Of a stretch of DNA of 64,000 nucleotides, positions 53,562 through 61,121 are shown in pieces. Source of the stretch: Planctomycetota bacterium (GTDB lineage Bacteria; Planctomycetota; UBA1135; UBA2386); contig JADLHO010000136.1 of assembly GCA_020848735.1 (NCBI GenBank), positions 1 through 64,000 of the forward strand, read 5' to 3'. The position numbers and the translations under genes were made by a program. The notes beneath the pieces were generated by a model. That model was given only the letters and a program-made list of their open reading frames with translations, did not search any database and was not told the DNA's origin. Numbering within the stretch: position 1 is the first letter of the stretch; every line of letters starts with the position of its first letter.

Positions 53562-55232
53562 GTGAGTTCGAGCGCCGTCGCCCCTTCGCCCTGGATCGTC
53601 CGCGCGGGTTGGGACCTCCCCCTCGTCGTGCTGACTCCGGCGCTGGTCATCCCCCTGCTGCTCCTCTGGCGTGCGGGCAGCGGCGACCAGGTCGTCTACG
53701 CCACGGTGCTCGCCTTCGGTGCGCTGGGCCACCATCTGCCGGGGATGCTGCGGGCCTATGGCGACCGGGCGCTCTTCACCCGCTTCCGCACGCGCTTCCT
53801 CTGCGCGCCGCTCTTCCTCGTCCTCGTCTGCGGCGGCTTCTCGGTCGCCGGGCTGCACGGGGTCGCGATGGTCGCGCTGTTCTGGGGCATCTGGCACGGC
53901 TGGATGCAGACCTACGGCTTCGCGCGGATCTACGACCACAAGCGCGGCTCCGTCGCGCGCACGACGGCCCGCATCGACTTCGCGCTCTGCGCCGCGTGGT
54001 TCGTCGGCGCGGTCGTGGTGTCGCCGCACCGGAGCTTCCAGATCCTCGATCAGCTCGCGCGCTGCGGGCTGCCCCTGCCCTCGGCGGCGATCCTCGACGT
54101 CGCGACGGCGATCGCCTGGGCCGCGCTCTGCGCGAGCTCGCTGCTCTATGTCGCGCACGCCGTGCACCTGGTCCGCGCCGGGACTCCGGCCAGTCCCCAG
54201 AAGCACCTCCTGCTCGGCAGCAGTCTCGGCGCCTGGTGGATCGCGACGAACGCGGTGCCGAGCCTCGTCTTCGGCCTCGCGCTCTTCGAGCTCTTCCACG
54301 ACGTGCAGTACCTCGCGATCGTCTGGGCCTTCAACCGCCGGCGCGCGAGCGATGGTGCGAACAGCGGCGGCTTCACGCGCTGGCTCTTCCGCGGCGGCTT
54401 CACGAGCGCGGGGCTCTATGTCGGACTCGTGATCGGCTATGGCGCCCTCGGGCCGCTCGCCGAACGCGTCGGCGAGGGTGCGGTGCGCGACGCGCTCGCC
54501 GGCGCGCTGGTCGCGTCGCAGCTCCTCCATTTCTATTTCGACGGCTTCATCTGGAAGGTCCGCGAGCGCGACACGAGCACGAGCCTCGGCATCGCGTCCG
54601 CGAGCGCGGCGCACGCCGAGCGCCGTGGGCTCCGCCACCTCGCGCTCTGGTCCTTGTTCTGTGGCCCGCTCGTCGCGACGGCCCTGACCGAACGCGAGGC
54701 CGCCCCGGAGACCGAGCGCGCGATGGCGATCGCGTCCCTCCTGCCCGACTCCGCGGAGGCGCAGACCCGCGCCGGGCTGCAGCTCGCGCGCGCCGAGCGC
54801 GCGCACGATGCGTTGGCGCCGCTGCGCCGCGCCCATGCGCTCGACCCCGCCGACGAGACCCGGCGCGTCGACCTCGCGCGCACGCTCGCCGAGGCCGCGG
54901 ATGCGGACCTCCGCGACGGTCGCGCTCCCGAGGCCCGCGCGAGGCTGCTCGAGGCGCAGCAGCTCGAACCCGCGTTCCCCATGGCCCTGCGTCAGCTCGT
55001 CGCGATGCGCGCCGAGGCGAAGGACCTCGCGGCGGCGATGCGCGCCGTCGACATGCTCGAGATCGTCGCGCCGGGGCCCGATGCGCGCTTCGACCGCGCG
55101 CGTGTGCTCGCGCAGGGCGGACGCCTGCAGGACGCCCTCGCGATCGTCCGCGCGATCCTCGCGACGGCACCGACGCGCCTCGACGTGCGCGAGTTCGAAC
55201 AGGTGCTTCTCCGCTCGCTCGGCTCACGTTGA
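53562..55232 (+). CDS. His-rich multispanning membrane protein with TPRs
   Basis: A 556-residue membrane protein starting at GTG 53562. The first ~335 residues have about eight membrane helices bearing conserved-looking histidines and acidic residues at helix ends: GHHLP (His57, His58), FWGIWHGWMQTYG (His112), IYDHK (His126), LFELFHDVQYL (His246, Asp247), LLHFYFDGF (His323, Asp327). This spacing recalls di-metal or haem membrane enzymes (for example desaturases or carotenoid-cleaving Brp/Blh-like proteins), although no known family signature fits. The C-terminal ~170 residues are tetratricopeptide repeats (AQTRAGLQLARAERAHDALAPLRRAHALDPADE, ARLLEAQQLEPAFPMALRQLVAMR, ARVLAQGGRLQDALAIVRAIL). 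Function unknown. No operon overlap; 43 bp after the methyltransferase. Confidence 0.8.
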   Translation: MSSSAVAPSPWIVRAGWDLPLVVLTPALVIPLLLLWRAGSGDQVVYATVLAFGALGHHLPGMLRAYGDRALFTRFRTRFLCAPLFLVLVCGGFSVAGLHGVAMVALFWGIWHGWMQTYGFARIYDHKRGSVARTTARIDFALCAAWFVGAVVVSPHRSFQILDQLARCGLPLPSAAILDVATAIAWAALCASSLLYVAHAVHLVRAGTPASPQKHLLLGSSLGAWWIATNAVPSLVFGLALFELFHDVQYLAIVWAFNRRRASDGANSGGFTRWLFRGGFTSAGLYVGLVIGYGALGPLAERVGEGAVRDALAGALVASQLLHFYFDGFIWKVRERDTSTSLGIASASAAHAERRGLRHLALWSLFCGPLVATALTEREAAPETERAMAIASLLPDSAEAQTRAGLQLARAERAHDALAPLRRAHALDPADETRRVDLARTLAEAADADLRDGRAPEARARLLEAQQLEPAFPMALRQLVAMRAEAKDLAAAMRAVDMLEIVAPGPDARFDRARVLAQGGRLQDALAIVRAILATAPTRLDVREFEQVLLRSLGSR

Positions 55233-55340
55233 GCCGGGCTTTCCGGTCGCGGCGTGACATCGGCGACGCGAGGGGCTGAAATCGCCGCGCACGCGCGGCG
55301 CGCACCGCCGCGGTCCCGGTCGCAGCGTCCGAGCCATCGC

Positions 55341-56051
55341 ATGGTCGTCCAGTTCAGCCAAGACCTCCTCGCCGATCCGCTCGGCTTCCTCGCCTCCAGC
55401 GCCCCCAACATGACGGGGGCCGTCGGCCTCGATCCCGGCGTGGTCGGCACCTTCACCGCGCGGCCGACGCCCAACTTCAAGATCCGCTATCGCACCGGCG
55501 CGCGGCTGCTCGGGCGCGGCAATGCGAAGGCCGACGGCCGCTCCTTCGAGCTCCGCTGGAAGCGTCCCGCCGATGGCGGCGATCTCGGCGAGGTCGAGGA
55601 GTTCAACGCGTACTGGAGCGGCTATGCGGGCGGTCTCGCGACGCACTGCGATCTGCCCGGCGGCGGCGCGGCGGCGCTGATGCTCACGCCGCGCGTCGAC
55701 GGCTGCACGCTGACCTTCGTCCTCGGTCCGGGCGGTGCCGCGCGCTTCGGCCACTACAACCTGAAGGCCGGCAATGCGACGCTGGGCGGCGCGGCGATGG
55801 CCGAAGCCGCCGAAGCCAACCACCCAGGCCAGAACCCCGCGGTCTTCTCGAAGGAGTACTACTACTCGAAGGCCAAGCGCAGCGTCTCGCCGGAGCTCGG
55901 CAAGCGCACGATGGTCAATGCCTTCGGCGTGCGGCAAGGCGGAGCGTGGCGCTTCTTCGTGCAGTACCTGGAGTCGAAGGACGACGGCTACCAGATCCGC
56001 GGCGTGGAGGAACTCGTCGCGGGCGCGCGCTATATCGCGGCCGGCGTGTGA
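55341..56051 (+). CDS. unknown cytosolic protein
   Basis: A 236-residue protein without signal or membrane segment. Notable stretches: FSQDLLADPLGFLASSAPNMTGAVGLD at the N-terminus, VEEFNAYWSGYAGGLATHCDL in the middle, ALMLTPRVDGCTLTFVLGPGGAARFGHYN, and AVFSKEYYYSKAKRSVSPELGKRTMVNAFGVRQGG near the C-terminus. The pattern suggests an alpha/beta or beta-barrel fold, but I cannot assign a family. It starts 108 bp after the His-rich membrane protein and 17 bp before the next lipoprotein, so it may be co-transcribed with it. Confidence 0.68.
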   Translation: MVVQFSQDLLADPLGFLASSAPNMTGAVGLDPGVVGTFTARPTPNFKIRYRTGARLLGRGNAKADGRSFELRWKRPADGGDLGEVEEFNAYWSGYAGGLATHCDLPGGGAAALMLTPRVDGCTLTFVLGPGGAARFGHYNLKAGNATLGGAAMAEAAEANHPGQNPAVFSKEYYYSKAKRSVSPELGKRTMVNAFGVRQGGAWRFFVQYLESKDDGYQIRGVEELVAGARYIAAGV

Positions 56052-56067
56052 GCGAGGCGAGCGAACG

Positions 56068-57912
56068 ATGATCGGAACGAGCATCGACCGGCTTCCGGGG
56101 CGCGCGCGCGGTGTCCGGATCGCGGCGCTGACGAGTCTCCTCGCGCTCGCGTCGTGTGCGCAGATCGGGGCCCAGGAGCCGATGGAGCTCGTCCTGCCGC
56201 CGCGCGCCGACAATGCGCCCAGCGGCTCCGCGTTGCTGCCGGCGCTCGTCGGCCTCCCGCTCGCCGACCGCGAGGAACTGCTCGCCCACGAGTTCGCGGC
56301 CGGCAACCTGCCGGCGTTCCTGCGCCGGCTCGTGCCCGTCACGACGCAGGCGACGATCGCGGGCCGCACGCATTCCGCGACGTTCTGGTGCACGCCCGAC
56401 TACCTCGGCTTCGGAACCGACGCCGACTGGTTCCGCATGCCGATCACGCCGACCTTCGCGCAGCACTGCGCGGACGCGCTCGATTGCGTCCTGCCGACGC
56501 GGCGCATGGTCGATGCGATCTGGGCGCAGGCGGCGGTGAAGCTCGCGCCCTTCCCCTACAGCCCGAGCGTCCACGACATCCTCGCGGTCGAGCTCTTCCA
56601 CCGGCACCATCTCCAGATCGAGTCGCAACGCGGCACGGCCTCGCGGTCGCTGCTCGTCGCCGGCATCAAGAAGGACCTCGTCGCCTCGGCCCTGATCGGG
56701 AGCTGGCCGGACCGGGTCGTCATCTATGGCTGGCACTACCAGAACGGCACGCCGATCCAGCCGCTCTCCAAGGTGCACACCTTCGGCCACGTCGACTACA
56801 GCCATGGCGCCCGGCTCGTCGCGCGGCGCGTGGTCGTCGACGGCGTCACCACGACGATCGACGCGGTGCTCGCCGATCCGAGCCTGCACGTGCTCCTGAG
56901 CGACGAGGGCCCCTTCGCGAGCTGGCGCTATCCCGCGCAGGCCGCCGAGTCCTTCCCGCTGCGCGAGCGCTTCCCCGCGAGCGGGCGGGAACTCGCCTCG
57001 TGGCGTGCGAAGTTCACGCAGCCGGTGCTCGTGGGAAGCCAGCCGGCGGCGCCGAGCGGCGATCCGCTGGTCCTGCGGATCATGGACCCCGCGGGCGGCA
57101 CCGAGAGCCTGCGCATCGACCGAGGCCTCGTGCGCGACGTCGGCGTGCAGGCCGACCTGCTCTGCGAGTACCGTCCCGAGCTCGCGGGCAACGGCTTCGA
57201 GCGCCTCGGCATCTTCGTGCGCGATCGCGCGAACGGCGCGTTCGACGGCACGCTCAGCCAGGCCGGAGCCTGCTATGCGCTGACCTTCGACTCGCACGAC
57301 GGCCGGGTGCGCTGCCTCCGCTGCGCCGGCGGCGTGCTCACCGACCTCTTGCCCTCACCGCGCTCCTTCCCGAGCACCGCGTGGCGACGCTTCCGCATCG
57401 AGGCGCGGGGCGATCGCCTCGCCTTCTTCCTCGACGGCGAACGGCTGCTCGACGCGACCGACGCCACGCACGCGCAGGGCGCCTTCGGCATCGGCTACCA
57501 CGAGTACTTCGCCACCAATGCGCACCAGCGGGGCACCCGCGCCGACGCCTTCTTCGCCGACGTGCCCGGTGCCTTCAGCTTCGTGATGCGTCCTGGCCTC
57601 GGCAACGGCGGCCTCGAGCTGCGCCGCAGCCGCGGCATCCCCGGCGACCTCTACTTCACCGCGATCACCGTCGCGCCCGGCGCGTTTCCCAACGGCTGGT
57701 TCTTCGGTCTCGACCCCTCGCACGACGCCCTCGCGGCGTTCCTCGCGTCGGGGCACCCAGCCTTCCTCGGCGTGCTCGACGCCGACGGCTCGCACGGCTT
57801 CTCGACCTGGGGCCTGCCCCTGGGCATCCCGCTGCAGGGCGTGAGCGTCGAGCTCGATCCGAGCGCGCGGCTGCTGCTGCCGTCGCGGGTCGCGGCGATG
57901 ACCACGCGGTGA
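56068..57912 (+). CDS. lipoprotein with concanavalin-like domain
   Basis: A 614-residue lipoprotein: signal with lipobox LTSLLALASCAQ (Cys about 30). The middle has an unknown domain with HDILAVELFHRHHLQIE, VIYGWHYQNGTPIQPLSKVHTFGHVDYSHGARLVARR (His-rich, may bind metal). The part from about residue 330 is a concanavalin/laminin-G-like beta sandwich (DPLVLRIMDPAGGTESLRIDRG.., GNGFERLGIFVRDRANGAFDG, WRRFRIEARGDRLAFFLDGERLLDATDATHAQGAFGIGYHEYF). Such a pair is common in proteins that act on surface polysaccharides. The stretch DGERLLDATDATHAQG carries the typical turn of the 3-keto-disaccharide-hydrolase-like (DUF1080) family. The catalytic function is unknown. Confidence 0.8.
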   Translation: MIGTSIDRLPGRARGVRIAALTSLLALASCAQIGAQEPMELVLPPRADNAPSGSALLPALVGLPLADREELLAHEFAAGNLPAFLRRLVPVTTQATIAGRTHSATFWCTPDYLGFGTDADWFRMPITPTFAQHCADALDCVLPTRRMVDAIWAQAAVKLAPFPYSPSVHDILAVELFHRHHLQIESQRGTASRSLLVAGIKKDLVASALIGSWPDRVVIYGWHYQNGTPIQPLSKVHTFGHVDYSHGARLVARRVVVDGVTTTIDAVLADPSLHVLLSDEGPFASWRYPAQAAESFPLRERFPASGRELASWRAKFTQPVLVGSQPAAPSGDPLVLRIMDPAGGTESLRIDRGLVRDVGVQADLLCEYRPELAGNGFERLGIFVRDRANGAFDGTLSQAGACYALTFDSHDGRVRCLRCAGGVLTDLLPSPRSFPSTAWRRFRIEARGDRLAFFLDGERLLDATDATHAQGAFGIGYHEYFATNAHQRGTRADAFFADVPGAFSFVMRPGLGNGGLELRRSRGIPGDLYFTAITVAPGAFPNGWFFGLDPSHDALAAFLASGHPAFLGVLDADGSHGFSTWGLPLGIPLQGVSVELDPSARLLLPSRVAAMTTR

Positions 57913-57941
57913 ACGGGGCCCGCGCGGTGCATGATGCGCCC

Positions 57942-58475
57942 ATGGACGAACTCGAGCGCCAGAAGTACCCCATCGGCCGTTTCGCGATGCCATCGAGCGT
58001 CGATGCGGCTTTGCGCCGAACCTGGATCGACGGCATCGCCGCCCAGCCGACCGCGTTCCGCAATGCCGTCGCCGGCCTGAGCGACGCCCAGCTCGACACC
58101 CCGTACCGCGACGGTGGCTGGACGCTGCGCCAGGTCGCGCACCATCTGCCCGACAGCCACCTGCACGCGTACTGCCGCACCAAGTACGCGCTCACCGAGG
58201 ATCACCCGACGGTGAAGCCCTACGACGAGGCCGCGTGGTCGAAGCTGCCCGATGCCCTGCTGCCCGTCGCGCCGTCACTCGCCATCTTCGAGCACGTGAC
58301 GACGCGCTGGCTCGTCGTGCTCCGCGCGATGCGCGAGGCCGAGTTCGCGCGGACCTGGTTCCACCCCGAGCAGGGCAAGACCTTCACGCTCGATCGCCTG
58401 CTCGGTCTCTACGACTGGCACGGGCGCCATCACCTCGCGCACATCACGGCGCTGCGGCAGCGCCGCGGCTGGTGA
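57942..58475 (+). CDS. DinB/YfiT-like metal-dependent hydrolase
   Basis: A 177-residue four-helix protein of the DinB superfamily, closest in form to YfiT-like bacillithiol-S-transferases: MDELERQKYPIGRFAMP, then TLRQVAHHLPDSHLHAYCRTKYAL with the metal-binding His of helix 2, and LLGLYDWHGRHHLAHITAL with the two His of the last helix. The three histidines bind a divalent metal in the family. A thiol or stress-related role is likely. ATG at 57942; 30 bp after the lipoprotein, 22 bp from the convergent secreted-protein gene. Confidence 0.9.
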   Translation: MDELERQKYPIGRFAMPSSVDAALRRTWIDGIAAQPTAFRNAVAGLSDAQLDTPYRDGGWTLRQVAHHLPDSHLHAYCRTKYALTEDHPTVKPYDEAAWSKLPDALLPVAPSLAIFEHVTTRWLVVLRAMREAEFARTWFHPEQGKTFTLDRLLGLYDWHGRHHLAHITALRQRRGW

Positions 58476-58497
58476 GGACGGCCCGTGCGCCGCGCTC

Positions 58498-59556
58498 TCA
58501 CTGGCCGAAGATCGTGACGAGGCCGTAGCGCCGGTCCACGCTGCCGCTCGTCGCCGTCTCGTTGCCGAGGCCGCCGCCGAAGGGCGCGTGGTAGATGCGC
58601 GAGAGGTTGCGGATCGAATCGGCGGGCAACGCGATGCTGCTCGCGTCCGAGAGGCCGACGCCGTTGGGCAGGCCGCCGTCGATCCAGGCGAACTGCGAGA
58701 GCAGGTCGACCGTCGGCATGTCGTAGAGGCTGCCGAGCGTGAAGCTGCTGTCCCACTGACCCGCGCCATCGGTGACGCTCTGCAGACTCGCGACGGGGAA
58801 GAACTCGAGGCCGCTGCAGAAGCCGGGGAGCGGGACCGGCGTCGCGCCGAAGCCCATGAGCTGTACGGCGGGCGCCGAGGAGGCCGCACGGTCGAGCCGG
58901 TTGCGCCAGGCGCCCGTCGCCATCGACAGCGACTTCAGACCGATCGTCGCGGCGCTGCTCTGACCGGTCGCGATGCAACCCGTGCCGAGGTTCGGGGCCA
59001 CGATCGAGTTCAGCCGGCCGACCGCGTCCATCGCGAGGTTCGCGGTCGTGCTCGCGTTCGTGAAGCGGAGCTCCCAGCAGAGGTTGCCCGTCGCGATCGC
59101 GTAGGGGAACGGCGTCTGGACGGGGAAGGACCAGCCGAGGGGGTTCGGCGCGCCGACGTTGGTCAGCGTCGGGAGGTTGAGCGTCGTGTAGGGCAGCACG
59201 ATCTGCGGGCTCGGGCCGAGGTTGGTCGCGAAGCTCGAGCTGGCGGCGGTCGCGTTGACGCTCGTGACGCCCAGCGTGATCTGCACGTCCATCGTGCGGC
59301 CGGGCGCCGCCGAGCTGGTGTTGTCCTTGCGGAAGTTGAGCGAGTTGATCACCGCGAAGGTGGTGCCGAAGACGTTGGCGAGATCGCTCGCGTCGTGGAT
59401 CTGCTGGTAGCTCGCCGACGCGGTCCACCAGGGGATCGTGTTGTTGTCACGCCCCTCGACGGTGGCGAAGCCGAAAGGTGCGGTGTGGAAGCTCTGCGCG
59501 GAGAGACCCGCGGAGGCGAGGGTGACACACAGAAGGGAGAGGCAGCGCGTGTTCAT
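58498..59556 (-). CDS. secreted protein, tandem paralogue A
   Basis: A 352-residue secreted protein with signal peptide MNTRCLSLLCVTLASAGLSA, cleaved before Gln-Ser-Phe. The mature part is beta-rich (VEGRDNNTIPWWTASASYQQIHDASDLANVFGTTFAVINSLNFRKDN; MDVQITLGVTSVN; LGTGCIATGQSSAATIGLKSLSM; LCWELRFTN; FAWIDGGLPNGVGLSD) and ends in YGLVTIFGQ. The gene next to it (59825-60898) is a paralogue with the same order of segments. The NFRKD and MDVxIxLG pieces are a motif set I associate with planctomycete secreted proteins of unknown role, perhaps cell-surface layer or adhesive. No catalytic motif. Confidence 0.85.
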   Translation of the reverse strand: MNTRCLSLLCVTLASAGLSAQSFHTAPFGFATVEGRDNNTIPWWTASASYQQIHDASDLANVFGTTFAVINSLNFRKDNTSSAAPGRTMDVQITLGVTSVNATAASSSFATNLGPSPQIVLPYTTLNLPTLTNVGAPNPLGWSFPVQTPFPYAIATGNLCWELRFTNASTTANLAMDAVGRLNSIVAPNLGTGCIATGQSSAATIGLKSLSMATGAWRNRLDRAASSAPAVQLMGFGATPVPLPGFCSGLEFFPVASLQSVTDGAGQWDSSFTLGSLYDMPTVDLLSQFAWIDGGLPNGVGLSDASSIALPADSIRNLSRIYHAPFGGGLGNETATSGSVDRRYGLVTIFGQ

Positions 59557-59724
59557 GGTCGGACTGCGGGATCGAGACGAAGGGACCGGGACGCGAGGAT
59601 CGGGGCGACGATGCCGGGGCGACGTGCCTCCGCCTCCACGTCGGCAGCGTATCGATGCCCGCGCCGGGACCGCACCCGCACTTGCACAGCGTGCGTACCG
59701 TCCGTGGCCCGCGCGGTACGCACG

Positions 59725-59775
59725 CGCGGCCAGGACCGAGGCCCGCGCTGCTCGCGGGCTCCGGTCCTGGCCGCG
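59725..59775. terminator. 23-bp near-perfect hairpin
   Basis: Arms 59725-59747 and 59753-59775 are inverted copies with two adjacent mismatches, around a 5-nt loop. It lies about 50 bp downstream of the paralogue B stop and upstream of paralogue A, both minus strand. It therefore most likely terminates or attenuates the first gene's transcript before the second. No U-tract. Confidence 0.65.
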
Positions 59776-59824
59776 TCGTGCTGCGACGTCACCCGCCGCA
59801 GCTCGTCTGGCCGTCCGACTCAGC

Positions 59825-60898
59825 TCACTGGCCGAAGATCGTGACGAGGCCGTAGCGCGAGGAGCCGCCCGTCGCCGTCAGGCCGAGCTCGTTGCCGGCC
59901 GCGCCGCCGCTCGGCGAGAGGTAGACGCGGCAGACGCTGCGGAGCGAGTCGAGCGGGATGCCGAGGTTCGTCGCGTTCGAGAGGCCGACGTTGTTCGGCA
60001 GCGCGCTGTCGATCCACGCGAACTGCGCCTGGATTTCGACGCTGGGCGCATCCAGCAGCGAGCCGAAGGTCAAAGCACTGGTCCACTGGCCGGTCGCGCT
60101 CGCCACACCCGTAACGCTCGCGATGGGCAGGAACTGGAGATCGGTGCAGAAGCCGGGGAGCGGGAAGGGACCCGTGACCGGGCCGAGTCCGATGAGCTGC
60201 ACGGCGGGCGCATTCGCCTCCGCGCGGTCGAGACGGTTGCTCCAGGCCCCGGTGCTCATCGAGAGCGACTTCGTTCCGATCGCCGCCGCACTCGTCTGGC
60301 CGGTCGCGATGCAACCGGTGCCGAGGTTCGGATACACGACGGAGTTGGCGCGCGAGACCGCGTCCATCGCCGTCGTGCCCGAGGCGCCGTTCTTCAGCCG
60401 GAACTCCCAGCAGAGGTTGCCCGCCGCGGAGATGTAGGTGAAGGGCGTGGCGAAGGGGATCTGCCAGCCCATCGGGTTCGGCAGGCTCGAGTTGGTGAGC
60501 GCCGGGAGGTTGAGCGGCGTGTAGGGCAGCACCACCTGCGGCGTCGCGCCGATGTTCGTGGCGAAGGTCGTGCTGTACGCCAGCGGCGACACCGAGGTCA
60601 TGCCCATCGAGATCTCGAGCTCGAAGGCCTTCGCGGGCGTGCCGCTCGACAGCGACCCGTCCTTGCGGAAGTTGATCGAGTTGATGACCGCGACGGGGCC
60701 GCCGAAGACCGTGTTCAGGTCGGCGGCGTCGTGGATCTGCTGGTAGGTCGCGGAGACCGACCAGAACGGGATCGTGTTGTTGGTGTTGCCCTCGACCACG
60801 TCGTGGCCCGAGGGCGCCCAGTGATAGGTCTGCGCGGAGAGCCCGGCGCAGAGAATCGTGGCGGGAAGGAGAGCGGAGAGCGCGATGCGATTGACCAT
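59825..60898 (-). CDS. secreted protein, tandem paralogue B
   Basis: A 357-residue secreted protein; ATG at 60898, signal peptide MVNRIALSALLPATILCAGLSA, cleaved before Gln-Thr-Tyr. It is paralogous to the gene at 58498 through its length: VVEGNTNNTIPFWSVSATYQQIHDAADL, NSINFRKDG, LGTGCIATGQTSAAAIGTKSLSMSTGAWSNRLDRAEANAPAVQLIG, FAWIDSALPNNVGLSNATNLGIP and the identical end YGLVTIFGQ. The 3' ends are almost identical at DNA level, which suggests recent or corrected duplication. Role unknown. A 223-bp divergent gap separates it from the cytochrome protein. Confidence 0.87.
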   Translation of the reverse strand: MVNRIALSALLPATILCAGLSAQTYHWAPSGHDVVEGNTNNTIPFWSVSATYQQIHDAADLNTVFGGPVAVINSINFRKDGSLSSGTPAKAFELEISMGMTSVSPLAYSTTFATNIGATPQVVLPYTPLNLPALTNSSLPNPMGWQIPFATPFTYISAAGNLCWEFRLKNGASGTTAMDAVSRANSVVYPNLGTGCIATGQTSAAAIGTKSLSMSTGAWSNRLDRAEANAPAVQLIGLGPVTGPFPLPGFCTDLQFLPIASVTGVASATGQWTSALTFGSLLDAPSVEIQAQFAWIDSALPNNVGLSNATNLGIPLDSLRSVCRVYLSPSGGAAGNELGLTATGGSSRYGLVTIFGQ

Positions 60899-61121
60899 GG
60901 CGGTTGAGAGAGAGGCACCTTGATGGAAGGTGTCCAGGGGCACGGCGAGGAGCTCGCGAGAGCACGCGAGACCGCGAGAGACTAACTCCCCGCGATTTCG
61001 TTGCGAGTCCCCCCGACCCGGGCCCGCGACACGGTGGAACGTGTGAACCCGGCCGAAACCGCTCGGGCGACCGCGGGGTTCCAGGCCGGTCCCCTCGCCG
61101 CTCGAGCTCGTTCCGCCCGCC

